Positions 1 to 9,187 are shown, counted from the first letter of the stretch. The stretch is DNA of 64,000 nucleotides from Deltaproteobacteria bacterium (GCA_023265625.1 JAHFST010000007.1:62001-126000); one strand, 5' to 3'. The notes: generated from the sequence alone by a model not told the origin. Program-made: numbers and translations.

Positions 1-1122
1 CAGCAGCTTGCCGCGGGACGACGTCAGGTAAATGGAAAAACTGAAACAGGATGTTTTGCCGTCAGCAGTCACCCGGGGCAATTCAAGAAACCGCCGCGCC
101 TTAGCCTTGCCTTCATCAGCAGCATCGGACAGGTGACGCTCTTGTCACAGCAGATCCCCAACGCCTTCGATCCGCAAACTGGACAGGCGCGATTTGGGGT
201 CAACTCCCTCTTGCAAAACCAGGCGGGGAATTTGCTTCTCGCCTTGCAAAGCACCGAGGGGGCTGGTGTCAACCCCGACGGTTCCGTGCAGCAAGTCTGG
301 GTGCTTGGTCCTGATGGTCAGGTCGTCGGCCAACATGATTTCCTTGTTGGGGCATTACCCCATTATCGACCTCAGGTTGTGGTGCAAAGTGCGGAAGGAG
401 TACAGTTTGTCCTGCTCAACAACTGTGATCCTACCGTTGTCTTACTGGGAGACAAGCCGTATGTTCCATGCAGCCAGGACTCGGCCCTGGCGGTTTTTAA
501 AACCCCTGATCTATCCGATCAACCGACGATCTATCCCCTGATTGGTGTGAGAAATGCCGGTGCGCTGACGTTAGTGGGTGATCAATTGATCATTGCGGCG
601 GCGGGGAATGTGCATGTGGATCCTAGCAGTGTTGGCCAGTTGGTTTCCTTGAACGCAGCGGCGCTGAAAGGGACCTCCAAAAAGGAGAGTATCTCCCTCC
701 CAGGAGTCGGACTCGGTTCGACTCAGGTCGCCTTGCAAGGTGGCGTGATCCTGTTTACCGTCAATAACTCCAGCTGGGCGCCGGAGGCGGCCAAGCCGGC
801 GGTGGTGTTGTTGAAGGATCAGCAGACCGTCTCACTCCCGCTACCGGCACAATTGGCGTTTGTCGCCGGGGCGGTTTTTGCAGGAGATGAGGTCCTGTTA
901 ACTGGTCATACCTACGATCCAAAGACCAAAGCAATTGTGACTGGGGCCTATCGGACACACGCTGGCGGGACGCCTATTTTATTGCCGGATGGAGAAAAAC
1001 CTTCCTTCTATTCCGTAGGGGTTGTGACCTATGACGAAGATGGCTATTGCTACGGCGCGGCGGGGACAAGCAAGGTAGCAGATGGGACGCTGTATTCTAC
1101 GGTGATGATGGTCCACCCGTAA
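1..1122 (+). CDS. Unknown protein, 5' end outside window
   Basis: The reading frame is open from the first base of the window and stops with TAA at 1120-1122, so the gene begins upstream. A GTG at 133 could serve as a start but has no clear ribosome binding site, and the frame upstream of it is also open. The visible product is rich in Gly, Val and Leu, with repeating blade-like stretches (for example GPDGQVVGQHDF, LVGDQLIIAAAGNVHV, VALQGGVILFTVNNSS, FAGDEVLLTGHTYDP). This pattern resembles a beta-propeller, but I recognise no family. There are no membrane segments in the visible part. The gene is followed directly by a REP pair. Confidence 0.75.
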   Translation, partial: QQLAAGRRQVNGKTETGCFAVSSHPGQFKKPPRLSLAFISSIGQVTLLSQQIPNAFDPQTGQARFGVNSLLQNQAGNLLLALQSTEGAGVNPDGSVQQVWVLGPDGQVVGQHDFLVGALPHYRPQVVVQSAEGVQFVLLNNCDPTVVLLGDKPYVPCSQDSALAVFKTPDLSDQPTIYPLIGVRNAGALTLVGDQLIIAAAGNVHVDPSSVGQLVSLNAAALKGTSKKESISLPGVGLGSTQVALQGGVILFTVNNSSWAPEAAKPAVVLLKDQQTVSLPLPAQLAFVAGAVFAGDEVLLTGHTYDPKTKAIVTGAYRTHAGGTPILLPDGEKPSFYSVGVVTYDEDGYCYGAAGTSKVADGTLYSTVMMVHP

Positions 1123-1133
1123 TGGGTTGTCTT

Positions 1134-1203
1134 GTAGGGGCGTCCCGGTGGGACGCCCTTCGGGTGATGTCGAGGTTGGGGCGACCCATCGGGTCGCCCC
1201 TAC
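1134..1203. repeat. Inverted pair of REP palindromes (BIME-like)
   Basis: Two palindromes, 1134-1160 and 1177-1203, begin and end with GTAGGGGC and GCCCCTAC, so they face each other. Each is a stem of about 9-11 bp with a tiny loop. The right-hand unit contains the TAG stop of the M48 peptidase gene on the minus strand (1200-1202). The pair sits between convergent genes and could also act as a bidirectional hairpin. Confidence 0.85.
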
Positions 1204-2063
1204 AATCGGGCCCGGATATTGGCGAGATGAACCGCCAGGTCATGGGCCCGTTTGCCGTTGGAGGGGTGGGAGGCGTAGATGCTGGTGTTGTCGTGCTGGC
1301 CTTTTTTGTCGGCGGCGCGTTGCCAGAGGGCGATGGCTTTTTCCGGATTGTAGCCGGCGTTCATCATGGTGATCATCCCCTCAAAATCGGCCTGGGACTC
1401 ATGGCTGCGGGAATAGCTGGGAAAGTAAAGACCGCTGCTGATATCAAAAATGGTATTGAAGACCCGGCTCCAATCGGTTCCCCCGGCGGCGCCGATCGCG
1501 ATTGAGGCGAGATTGCCGAAAAAACTCCAGACCATGGAATTGCGATAAGACTTGTAGGAATGGCGCAGGGTCGCATGGGCCATTTCATGGCCCATGACGG
1601 CCGCGATCTCGTCGTCACTCTTGGCGTCGACCAGACCTTTTTCGGGATCGAATAATCCATGGAAAAACAAGATGCCTCCGCCCAGATAGCAAACGGCATT
1701 GACCGTTTTGTGATCCACATAGTGGACTTGAAAGGGGATGTCGGGGATCAAGGTCTGGGGGCGCAATCGGTTCATGATCCGATTCAAGCGCGCCACCATC
1801 TCCGGATCATTGTCAATGCGGGTCTTCTTGTTCTTCAGTGCCTCGAGTTGGTCGTCGTAAATCTTTTCCCCGGTCTTAAGATCCCAGCTGAGGTTGGTTA
1901 AGTTAGGCTTGGCACGGATTGATTGAGGCTTACTGCTGGAAGAGATGGCCTCCGGACTGGGATTGGCGACACAACCAAAGGTGTTGATCGACAAGACGGC
2001 GATCACTAGGGGGATAAAAAATGCGCTACTTCCAAAAAGCTTGGGCATTGGATTGCGTCTCAT
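1200..2063 (-). CDS. M48-family zinc metallopeptidase lipoprotein
   Basis: A predicted membrane-anchored zinc endopeptidase of the M48 (HtpX/BepA/LoiP-like) family. The N-terminus has basic residues, a hydrophobic stretch and a lipobox-like LSINTFGC, so it is probably exported and lipidated. The zinc site HExxH is seen as GHEMAHATLRHS near mid-protein. A downstream SHESQADFEGM motif supplies the third ligand (ExxxD type). I chose the ATG at 2063; a TTG at 2072 and an ATG at 2048 are alternatives. The start overlaps the 3' end of leuD, suggesting translational coupling. The stop codon TAG lies in a REP element. A role in periplasmic or outer-membrane protein quality control is inferred from the family. 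Confidence 0.88.
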   Translation of the reverse strand: MRRNPMPKLFGSSAFFIPLVIAVLSINTFGCVANPSPEAISSSSKPQSIRAKPNLTNLSWDLKTGEKIYDDQLEALKNKKTRIDNDPEMVARLNRIMNRLRPQTLIPDIPFQVHYVDHKTVNAVCYLGGGILFFHGLFDPEKGLVDAKSDDEIAAVMGHEMAHATLRHSYKSYRNSMVWSFFGNLASIAIGAAGGTDWSRVFNTIFDISSGLYFPSYSRSHESQADFEGMITMMNAGYNPEKAIALWQRAADKKGQHDNTSIYASHPSNGKRAHDLAVHLANIRARL

Positions 2064-2655
2064 AGCGGCCAATGGCCGCCTCTTTTTGTAAACTCAGACC
2101 GATCTCATCGAGGCCTTTGACCAAGTGCTCTTTTACCACCTTATCGATCTCGAAGTGAAACGAAATCTCCTCGGGGAGATGCAGCGTGACCCGTTGCTCC
2201 TCCAGGTTGATCGTCATCTCGGCCTTGGGTTGCCGGGCCACCATTTGAAAGATCTCGTCGACTTCTTCAGGCTTGAGCTCAATCGTCAAGAGGCCGTTTT
2301 TCCCGGAATTGTTGCGAAAGATATCGGCAAAGGCGGGGATGGCTTCCTTCCGCGGGGCGATGATGGTCTTAAAACCGTACTGCACCAAGGCCCAAACGGC
2401 ATGCTCGCGGGAGGAGCCGCAGCCAAAGTTATTGCGCGTGACCAAAATCGTGGTCCCTTTGAATTTGGGCGCGTTGAGTTCGAATTGCGGGTCGTGTTTT
2501 CCATCCGGCAAATAGCGCCAATCAAAAAAAAGGCTTTCGCCATAACCGGTGCGCTTGATCGATTTTAAAAATTGCTTGGGGATGATCTGATCCGTATCGA
2601 CGTTTTCCCGGTCGAGCGTGGCGATGATCCCGCGATGTGATTTAAATGGTGTCAT
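2026..2655 (-). CDS. leuD: 3-isopropylmalate dehydratase small subunit
   Basis: LeuD is the small (swivel) subunit of isopropylmalate isomerase, which with LeuC converts 2-isopropylmalate to 3-isopropylmalate in leucine synthesis. The 209-residue product has the usual length. It shows the family hallmarks DRENVDTDQIIPKQFL near the N-terminus and the GCGSSREHAVWAL substrate-loop motif. It follows leuC on the same strand across an 80-bp gap that holds two REP palindromes, and overlaps the downstream M48 gene. No leuA or leuB stands beside it here. Confidence 0.96.
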   Translation of the reverse strand: MTPFKSHRGIIATLDRENVDTDQIIPKQFLKSIKRTGYGESLFFDWRYLPDGKHDPQFELNAPKFKGTTILVTRNNFGCGSSREHAVWALVQYGFKTIIAPRKEAIPAFADIFRNNSGKNGLLTIELKPEEVDEIFQMVARQPKAEMTINLEEQRVTLHLPEEISFHFEIDKVVKEHLVKGLDEIGLSLQKEAAIGRYETQSNAQAFWK

Positions 2656-2664
2656 AATTTTCCT

Positions 2665-2738
2665 GTAGGGGCAGACCCATGTGTCTGCCCCACGTTACAG
2701 CCGCCGAGATTAGGGCGCACACATGGGTGCGCCCCTAC
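2665..2738. repeat. Inverted pair of REP palindromes between leuC and leuD
   Basis: Palindromes 2665-2691 and 2712-2738 read GTAGGGGCAGACCC... and ...GGGTGCGCCCCTAC and face each other as at 1134-1203. The right unit contains the leuC stop codon (complement of 2735-2737). The pair occupies nearly the whole leuC-leuD gap and may modulate the relative output of the two subunits through mRNA structure. Confidence 0.85.
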
Positions 2739-4129
2739 AACCATTTTCTAATATCAACAAAATGCCCCGCAATCGCCGCGGCCGCGGCCATCTCCGGCGA
2801 GACCAAGTGGGTCCTGCCCCCCTTGCCCTGCCGTCCCTCGAAATTGCGATTGGAGGTGGATGCACAACGTTCTTCCGGCTGCAGTTGATCCGGATTCATG
2901 GCCAGACACATACTGCAACCGGATTCCCGCCAATCGGCCCCGGCGGCCCGAAAGATCTTGTCCAAACCCTCCGACTCTGCCTGACGCTTGACCTGCTGCG
3001 AGCCGGGAACAATCAACGTTCTGACCTTTGTATTCACCTTCTTGTCTTTAAAAATCTGGGCGGCGGCGCGCAGATCCTCAATGCGGGAGTTGGTGCAACT
3101 CCCGATGAAAACCGTATCAATGGCAATGTCTTCGATCTTAGTCCCCGGTTTGAGCCCCATATATTCCATGGCCCGCTCGGCATCACGCACCGAGATGCCC
3201 GGGACCTTATCGGGCGCGGGGATGACGCCGGTCACATCCATCACCATGCCGGGGTTGGTGCCCCAAGTGACCTGCGGGGCCAGCTCGGAGGCATTGATCG
3301 TCAGCGTCCGGTCATAACTTGCCCCGGGATCGGAGACGAGCGACTTCCAATACAGCGCACTTTGGTCAAACTGTTTTGCCTTCGGGACAAACTCCCGGCC
3401 CGTGAGATACTGAACGGTGGTGTCATCCGGGGCGATCAGTCCGGCCTTGGCGCCGGCCTCGATGCTCATGTTGCACACCGTCATCCGGGCCTCCATCGAG
3501 AGGGCGCGGATCGCGGGTCCGGTGTACTCCAACACATGACCGGTGGCCCCGGCGGTACCGATCTGGCCGATTAATTTTAAAATTAAATCCTTTGACCGAA
3601 CCCCTTTGGGTAACTGTCCCGTGAACTCGACCTGAAAAGTCTTGGGCCGTTTTTGCACGAGGCATTGGGTGGCCAGGACATGCTCCACTTCCGAGGTGCC
3701 GATACCAAAGGCCAGGGCGCCAAAGGCCCCATGGGTCGAGGTGTGGCTGTCACCGCAGACAATCGTGGTGCCGGGGAGCGTGAGTCCCAACTCGGGACCA
3801 ATCACGTGGACAATCCCCTGTTGGGTACTCTTGAGGTCGTAAAGTTTGATCCCAAAATCGCGACAGTTCTGCTCCAGCGCCTCGATTTGCGCCCGCGAGA
3901 TCGGATCCTTGATATTAAACCGGTCTTCGGTCGGGACGTTGTGATCCATCGTGGCAAAGGTCAGATCCGGCCGCCGGACCTTGCGATGCGTGAGCCGCAA
4001 CCCCTCAAAGGCCTGAGGACTGGTGACCTCGTGGATCAGGTGCCGGTCGATGTAGAGCAGCGTCGACCCACTGGACTCCGTGTGGACCACATGCGATTCC
4101 CAAATCTTGTCAAACAGGGTTTTTGGCAT
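2735..4129 (-). CDS. leuC: 3-isopropylmalate dehydratase large subunit
   Basis: LeuC is the aconitase-type large subunit carrying the [4Fe-4S] cluster. The 464-residue protein has normal length. It shows the family's [29 protein letters not shown] segment (positions around 130-160), and the cluster cysteines appear in FIGSCTNSR and [13 protein letters not shown]. It lies upstream of leuD on the same strand, so the two likely form one transcript. The terminal Leu-TAG is formed by the TTGTAGGGGC edge of a REP palindrome, so the extreme C-terminus may have been reset by that insertion. Confidence 0.97.
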   Translation of the reverse strand: MPKTLFDKIWESHVVHTESSGSTLLYIDRHLIHEVTSPQAFEGLRLTHRKVRRPDLTFATMDHNVPTEDRFNIKDPISRAQIEALEQNCRDFGIKLYDLKSTQQGIVHVIGPELGLTLPGTTIVCGDSHTSTHGAFGALAFGIGTSEVEHVLATQCLVQKRPKTFQVEFTGQLPKGVRSKDLILKLIGQIGTAGATGHVLEYTGPAIRALSMEARMTVCNMSIEAGAKAGLIAPDDTTVQYLTGREFVPKAKQFDQSALYWKSLVSDPGASYDRTLTINASELAPQVTWGTNPGMVMDVTGVIPAPDKVPGISVRDAERAMEYMGLKPGTKIEDIAIDTVFIGSCTNSRIEDLRAAAQIFKDKKVNTKVRTLIVPGSQQVKRQAESEGLDKIFRAAGADWRESGCSMCLAMNPDQLQPEERCASTSNRNFEGRQGKGGRTHLVSPEMAAAAAIAGHFVDIRKWL

Positions 4130-4155
4130 GGCCTGGGGCTTATAGGAAAATCATC

Positions 4156-5316
4156 TTAGATTTGCAAGATTCCTCTCCGTTGGGCGGCGGAGAGTTCCGA
4201 TCGGACGTATTTGGCCCCAGATAAATTGGTGTCTCCCAGCCGGGCGCCTTTCCATTGGACGCCGCGCAAGTCGGCATCCGCCAAGGAGGCGCCTCTGAGG
4301 TCGCATCCCCTAAGATCCGCGTCGCGCAAATCCGCTTTTTCGAGCTTGGCCTTTTTTAATGTGGACCCTGTCAGGACAGCCCCCACGAGGATGGCTTCGC
4401 TCAAGTGGGCCTCATCGAGGATCGCATTGACGAGAACCGCTTTGGTCAGGTCGGCCTTCCCGAGCAAGGCCTTGGTCAAAACAGCTCGTGATAGGACGGC
4501 CTCTGTTAAATCGATGCTCCCTAAAATGGCCTCGGTCAAATTGGCATCGGTGAGGATGGCCCGCCTCAGGGTGGTACCGTCGCCAAATCTTGCTTCGGCC
4601 AGTTCAGACCTGGCTAGATTAGCCTCAGCGAGGAAGCTCCCATAAAATGTGGCCTGAGACAATTTCGCGCGCGACAAATTGGTTTGGAAGAGGCGACTCC
4701 GGTCGAATGTGGCACCAGATGCGTCCATTTCCGCTAGGTTTTGTCCTTCCAAGTTCCGGTCGCTCAAATGAGGATGGGAAAATCTACACCTCGCTAAAAA
4801 ATGGGGATCTTGTCTCAAGACATCTGCAAAAATAGGGGTCGGGATGTTCCGGAAATCGAGACCCTGGGTGTCTACACGCGACGATCTGTGGTTATAGCCC
4901 AGCAACCAGAAGGCATCGGCTAGTGTTCCATTGGTGCCCCAACCATGTTCTGGAAACACCATCAGGGGGCCATTAAGACAAAAACAGACTGATTCGACAA
5001 AAGAGCCTAGTGTTGTTTGCCCCGGGTCAGCAAGGGCCTGGCCAAGGGTCAAAAGAAGCTGATCTTGGTTGACAAAAGAACTTCCATCTCCCAAGGCGCC
5101 GTTTGCAAAGCGGGAAATAGAACTCCGTAATTGCTGAAGTTTGATCTCTTGTCCTGGGACAAGACCCAAGGAACGGGGAAGGTGGCTTCTGACCTCTCGC
5201 TTTGCCGCTTCCTCAGATATCCCAGAGGTTATGACCTTCGCTCGGAGTAGGGCATATTGCAGGCGTGCCTGTCCTACTGTGTTCGTCCAATGATTAAAAT
5301 TAAGCATCTCGCCCAT
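4156..5316 (-). CDS. Pentapeptide-repeat protein with unknown N-terminal domain
   Basis: Residues from about 185 to 380 are a long run of pentapeptide repeats A(D/N)LxxA (for example ANLTEA, ADLTKA, ADLRDA, CDLRGA), which fold as a right-handed quadrilateral beta-helix. The first half (about 180 residues) is not repeat and I do not recognise it. No signal peptide is visible. It has its own sigma-28-like promoter ending only 10 nt before the ATG and no ribosome binding site. It is transcribed divergently from the orphan gene at 5410. Function unknown; other repeat proteins of this kind are DNA mimics or secreted effectors. Confidence 0.88.
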   Translation of the reverse strand: MGEMLNFNHWTNTVGQARLQYALLRAKVITSGISEEAAKREVRSHLPRSLGLVPGQEIKLQQLRSSISRFANGALGDGSSFVNQDQLLLTLGQALADPGQTTLGSFVESVCFCLNGPLMVFPEHGWGTNGTLADAFWLLGYNHRSSRVDTQGLDFRNIPTPIFADVLRQDPHFLARCRFSHPHLSDRNLEGQNLAEMDASGATFDRSRLFQTNLSRAKLSQATFYGSFLAEANLARSELAEARFGDGTTLRRAILTDANLTEAILGSIDLTEAVLSRAVLTKALLGKADLTKAVLVNAILDEAHLSEAILVGAVLTGSTLKKAKLEKADLRDADLRGCDLRGASLADADLRGVQWKGARLGDTNLSGAKYVRSELSAAQRRGILQI

Positions 5317-5326
5317 GACACAGACA

Positions 5327-5353
5327 TTATCGGCACGGCCACAAAATAGGTGC
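5327..5353 (-). promoter_or_regulatory. Sigma-28-like promoter of pentapeptide gene
   Basis: On the minus strand GCAC (5353-5350), 15-nt spacer, then a perfect GCCGATAA (5334-5327). The ATG of the pentapeptide gene is 10 nt downstream, predicting a near-leaderless transcript. It is back-to-back with the 5375-5401 promoter. Confidence 0.75.
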
Positions 5354-5374
5354 TTAGTTTTTTATCAAGAGCGA

Positions 5375-5401
5375 ACAACTTTTATCTGAGTGCGTCGAGA
5401 A
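5375..5401 (+). promoter_or_regulatory. Sigma-28-like promoter of orphan gene 5410
   Basis: ACAA (5375-5378), followed by C and TTTT, 15-nt spacer, then GTCGAGAA (5394-5401; 6 of 8 to GCCGATAA). The ATG at 5410 is 8 nt downstream with no ribosome binding site. Confidence 0.65.
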
Positions 5402-5409
5402 GCCCTCCC

Positions 5410-7386
5410 ATGGACCCAATCATAGTCAATCGTTTGACAGGACTGTTGGTGGCATCCTGGCGGGCCTTGCCTTCGGGGCAGTGGGGTAACGCCGATGCCG
5501 TTTTGTCGGACTTGGCCACTTCCCGTTATCAATCCGGTGGACCACTCTCACTTTTGACCAATCCGGCGTTTGTCGACGACCTGGCCCAAGATCCCACTCT
5601 GTTGTCCACAACCACCAGGCTTCTGGGGATGGATCCAGTGATGGTCCGTGATCTGGCAGGTTGGCAAGATTCCGGGCCAACTGATCTTGTGCCAGTGACC
5701 TCGCATCAGATTACCCTCCCTTACGCCCGTTGGCGGTTGGAGTCTCTTTATGGGACGCGTCGATCCGATCTTTCCGATCTTGAGGATGCCATGACCCATG
5801 TGGACGAGATCCTAGAGGTGGCCATCGGTTTCTCGGAGGCGGAAGGGCGGTTTACGCGCGAAGAGTTGCTTTTTTTGCGAGCGGCGATGGGCAAAGACTT
5901 CTTGATCTTGGCCGGGGTGCAAGGGGGAGAAGTCGACGATCGTTTGCTAGCGCCGGCCTTGGCGCATCGATTGGGTCTCATCACATTGATCCAACCTCAA
6001 TTGGCCGAAGCCGCGGCTCGCAACTGGGGTGACCCCAGTCACTTGATCGGGAGGCTGCTGGAGATTTATCAAGGCAAGGCCCCTCTTTATGATCGATTAA
6101 ACTTTCATCAACCCGTCGATGCACCGTATTTCGTTGTCCCGCCGAGTGCCCCTGTCACCCCATTGGATATTGACCGTCTGACGCTCCAGTCTCAACTGAA
6201 GGGACAGAGGGCCTGTTTCCCCCAAGCCTTGCAGGATCCGCAGCCGGTTGATCGGGCCTTGGCCGACCGGGTGGTCCGAGCCTGTTTTACCCGCATGGGG
6301 GCGGCGATCCCGGGTTGCACGGTGCGATTGAAGGATGCGAGGGAAATTTTGACCGATCCCAGAGCAACAGATTTTTTGGAGGCCGTCGCCCAAGCTTTGA
6401 CCGCGGCGGGTACGGATGTAGCAGAGGCCATGCAGGTGTTGGAATTGGACATCCCCTGCACCCATGTTTATTTTGATTCTCATTATCGGGCGGAGTTTGG
6501 CGATGTGCTGAATAAAATCTCGCGAGGCTTTCAGAGAAAATTCAAACTCTTTGAACGGAGTGACAACCGCTTGGTAGCCCGCTTCGTGAGTCTGCGTTTT
6601 GAGGAGGCTTGTTACCAAGTTTTGTATGGAACGGATGCGGTTCGTTATTTCTTCGTGGGTGATCATCTCGACCAACCTGCGGGCGCAGGCCTCGACCAGG
6701 ACGAGGTGATGACCCTCAAGGGCAAGGGGTTTGCCCCGTTTCAATTTGTGGCTGGGGCGATGCCCTTGGAGGATGTGGGGGCGCTGATTGCCGAGGCGAT
6801 GTGGTACTTCCACGAACGGTACCATGGGGCGATGCTCGCCAGCTACTCGGCCGCGCAACGCGACTGGGCACAAAGACACTATCAGGAGGTGCAGGGTGGG
6901 ATGCCGGATGGGGATATTAAGGAAACCCTGCTGAGTCGCCTGGCCAACATGGAGTATGCCTCGACAGATCCCTTTGAACATGTCTTGGGGGCCTTTGTGC
7001 GAGCCGGCTATCTTAAAAAAACCTCCGAGGTGGATCCTAAAAAAATGGGGTTGTTTCTGCACGAGGTGCGTACGTTGACCCTCGATTATTTTTCACTGAT
7101 TAACAAAAATCCAACAGATGAGCCGCTGGCGAGAAAAGTGATGGATTGGTTTCACACCGTCAATTGGATGATTCTGGAACACTCCTTCTGGGAGGTCCAA
7201 GAGACCTTCCCCACTGCGAAAGAACGTTGGACCAAGATGATTCAGCTGATCGTCTCACCCGGAATGCCCTGGGCGCCCCTTGAGCGTTCCTGGCTTCTCC
7301 AGGAGGCCGCCAAAAAATCTAAATTTGCCGCTCCAGTGGCCCTGGCTGTGGCGCAGCAATGGTTACAACAGCAAGGCATAATGTAA
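5410..7386 (+). CDS. Large orphan protein, sigma-28-like regulon
   Basis: I do not recognise this 658-residue protein. It is predicted mostly alpha-helical and soluble, with no signal peptide, membrane segment or catalytic motif I can name. Near the N-terminus it has ALPSGQWG, echoed by AIPSGQLG in the gene at 11824. A charged aromatic stretch (WYFHERYHG) lies around residue 475. I placed the start at ATG 5410, 8 nt after the -10 box of its promoter; an in-frame start further upstream (5350) would lie before the promoter. It is monocistronic and followed by a strong palindrome. Confidence 0.85.
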   Translation: MDPIIVNRLTGLLVASWRALPSGQWGNADAVLSDLATSRYQSGGPLSLLTNPAFVDDLAQDPTLLSTTTRLLGMDPVMVRDLAGWQDSGPTDLVPVTSHQITLPYARWRLESLYGTRRSDLSDLEDAMTHVDEILEVAIGFSEAEGRFTREELLFLRAAMGKDFLILAGVQGGEVDDRLLAPALAHRLGLITLIQPQLAEAAARNWGDPSHLIGRLLEIYQGKAPLYDRLNFHQPVDAPYFVVPPSAPVTPLDIDRLTLQSQLKGQRACFPQALQDPQPVDRALADRVVRACFTRMGAAIPGCTVRLKDAREILTDPRATDFLEAVAQALTAAGTDVAEAMQVLELDIPCTHVYFDSHYRAEFGDVLNKISRGFQRKFKLFERSDNRLVARFVSLRFEEACYQVLYGTDAVRYFFVGDHLDQPAGAGLDQDEVMTLKGKGFAPFQFVAGAMPLEDVGALIAEAMWYFHERYHGAMLASYSAAQRDWAQRHYQEVQGGMPDGDIKETLLSRLANMEYASTDPFEHVLGAFVRAGYLKKTSEVDPKKMGLFLHEVRTLTLDYFSLINKNPTDEPLARKVMDWFHTVNWMILEHSFWEVQETFPTAKERWTKMIQLIVSPGMPWAPLERSWLLQEAAKKSKFAAPVALAVAQQWLQQQGIM

Positions 7387-7407
7387 CATAATGTAAGACG
7401 AAGGTTC

Positions 7408-7433
7408 GATTTTCGGACGGTACCGTCCGGGAA
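7408..7433. repeat. Palindrome, 16 bp perfect core
   Basis: The core CGGACGGTACCGTCCG (7414-7429) is a perfect palindrome, extended outward with two mismatches to about 26 bp. There is no T-run directly after it. It may be the terminator-like end of the 5410 gene or an operator for the small membrane genes that follow. Confidence 0.7.
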
Positions 7434-7456
7434 TCGGTCGATTTCTTTAAGTCCTC

Positions 7457-7729
7457 ATGGTTAAGGCGCTGTTTTTATTGAAAATCATTTTGGCACTTTA
7501 TTTGCTTACAGTTGTCTCCATGGACCTTCATCCTAAACAGCGCGAGAAAATGGCCGACATGCTTCTTGATTTGTCCAAAATATTTATGGGGGCTTTTATT
7601 GTAGGTCCCCTGCTCACTTTGCCGGCCAAACCGATTAATTTGGCCCTTGTTGGCCTAGGGGTTCTATGTTCTACTATTACTTGGTCGGGCGGAATTATTT
7701 TGAGTCGTCCTAAGCTTGGTGGGAGTTAA
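7457..7729 (+). CDS. Small multi-pass membrane protein
   Basis: A 90-residue protein with three hydrophobic segments: about 4-20 (KALFLLKIILALYLLTVV), 42-57 and 63-82. A short charged loop (HPKQREKMADMLLDL) lies between the first two. I do not recognise the family with confidence. It is followed after 3 bp by a 32-residue membrane ORF, suggesting a two-gene unit. Confidence 0.6.
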   Translation: MVKALFLLKIILALYLLTVVSMDLHPKQREKMADMLLDLSKIFMGAFIVGPLLTLPAKPINLALVGLGVLCSTITWSGGIILSRPKLGGS

Positions 7730-7732
7730 CTT

Positions 7733-7831
7733 ATGTGGATATCAACCGCTATTGCAGGATTTGTGGCCCTTATCGCCATTGTTGTTGTGATACTCGATAG
7801 CCGCCCCCCTAAAAAACGTCCCCATCACTAA
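7733..7831 (+). CDS. 32-residue single-pass membrane peptide
   Basis: An ATG at 7733 is preceded by GGGAG 7 nt upstream and encodes 32 residues: a hydrophobic segment of about 20 (TAIAGFVALIAIVVVIL) followed by a basic tail (DSRPPKKRPHH). The spacing to the upstream membrane gene supports co-expression. It is short, so coding status rests on the ribosome binding site, the topology and the context. Confidence 0.5.
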   Translation: MWISTAIAGFVALIAIVVVILDSRPPKKRPHH

Positions 7832-9187
7832 TCACAACCCAAACGACTCTTCATACTTCGGCACCACGCATTTCCATCCCATTTCCCTGGTGATGGTCTC
7901 TGCCAAGGTGTGCGCGGCGCCGCTTTCGCCGTGGACGATGAAGGTGGTGAGGGGTGGGCGTTTGAAACTTTTTAGCCAATCCAAGATCTCGGTGTAATCG
8001 GCGTGGGCCGAGAGGGTGTCGATTCTTTCTATCTTGGCCCGGACGGCGACTTCCATGCCGAAAATCTTGATGAACTCCTTGCCTCTGAGCAACGCATCAC
8101 CGCGGGTTCCGGAGGGCTGATACCCGACAAACAACACGGTATTGCGCGGGTCGGGGAGCTTGGAGCGCAGGTGATGCAAGATGCGTCCGCCAGCCGCCAT
8201 TCCGCTGGCGGAAATAATGATGGAGGGGGCCTCTTGGGAGTTGAGCCACTTGGACTCGTCGGTGGTGCGGATAAAACGCACCCCATCGGTCAATCCCTTG
8301 GATTCTTCCGCGCTCAGGACATGATCCTTCGGGTGATTCAAAAAAATCTCCGTGGCGTTAATCGCCAGCGGGCTATTCAGGTAGATCGGGAGGTGGGGAA
8401 TTCTCCGCTCCTTTTTGAGTTGCTGCAGGAGATAGAGAATAATTTGCGAACGTCCCACGGCAAAGGAGGGAATCAAAAGGGTGCCACCCTGCTGGTAGGT
8501 CGTGTTGATGACGCGCGCCAAATGATCCTTCGGATTTTCTGTTTCATGAATGCGATCGCCGTAGGTTGATTCCAAAATAAGATAGTCCGCTTCTTTGATG
8601 CGATCCGCGGCCCGATGCAGGAGTGGCTTGCGGCGCCCGAGATCCCCGGAGTAGAGGAACTTCATGGTCGGAGTCTTGATCTCCACCATGCAGGCCCCCA
8701 AGATGTGGCCGGCCTCGCGGAAACAGAAGGAAATCTTACTGTCCAAACGAACCGATTTTTTGAGCGGCACTGTTTTGAAAAATTGCAGGGAACGCTTGGC
8801 ATCCTCAACATTGTAAAGCGGTAGGGCCGGCGTGTGTTTGGAAAAACGCAACTTGTTGGCATAAGCCGCCTCTTCCTCTTGCAGATAGGCGGTGTCGGGG
8901 AGCAAAATGGAACAGAGGTCGTAGGTGGCGGGTGTGGCATAAATCGTTCCATGAAACCCGCGTTTCACCAGCAGCGGGATGTAGCCGCTGTGGTCAATGT
9001 GGGCGTGGGAGAGGATCAGGGTGCCAATATTGCGGGGATCGACGTCTAATTGTTGCCAGTTGCGGAGGCGCAGGTCCTTTTGCCCTTGAAAGAGTCCGCA
9101 ATCGAGTAGAATTTTGGTATTTCCCTCTTCGAGGAGGTATTTGGCCCCAGTGACCGTTTCAGTTGCGCCAAGGAACGTGAGCTTCAC
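7832..9187 (-). CDS. MBL-fold beta-CASP RNA-processing exonuclease
   Basis: A predicted zinc-dependent ribonuclease of the beta-CASP group (COG1236, YSH1-like). The metallo-beta-lactamase motif is HAHIDHSG, preceded by the N-terminal FLGATETVTG strand-loop. The beta-CASP insert follows (PSFAVGRSQIILY), then SASGMAAGGRILHHL and the C-terminal RMMBL region with SAHADY and FIVHGE. I prefer the GTG start at 9187, where the conserved fold begins; in-frame codons up to 9253 would overlap the divergent gene. About 451 residues, typical for the family. Likely role in RNA maturation or decay. Confidence 0.92.
   Translation of the reverse strand: MKLTFLGATETVTGAKYLLEEGNTKILLDCGLFQGQKDLRLRNWQQLDVDPRNIGTLILSHAHIDHSGYIPLLVKRGFHGTIYATPATYDLCSILLPDTAYLQEEEAAYANKLRFSKHTPALPLYNVEDAKRSLQFFKTVPLKKSVRLDSKISFCFREAGHILGACMVEIKTPTMKFLYSGDLGRRKPLLHRAADRIKEADYLILESTYGDRIHETENPKDHLARVINTTYQQGGTLLIPSFAVGRSQIILYLLQQLKKERRIPHLPIYLNSPLAINATEIFLNHPKDHVLSAEESKGLTDGVRFIRTTDESKWLNSQEAPSIIISASGMAAGGRILHHLRSKLPDPRNTVLFVGYQPSGTRGDALLRGKEFIKIFGMEVAVRAKIERIDTLSAHADYTEILDWLKSFKRPPLTTFIVHGESGAAHTLAETITREMGWKCVVPKYEESFGL

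Noticed and set aside
2723-3574. Long plus-strand open frame opposite leuC
   Set aside because: It is a shadow of a confidently identified gene, with implausible composition.
6097-7062. 321-codon minus-strand frame opposite gene 5410
   Set aside because: No promoter or ribosome binding site, Gln/His/Arg-rich shadow composition; the plus frame is continuous and has a positioned promoter.
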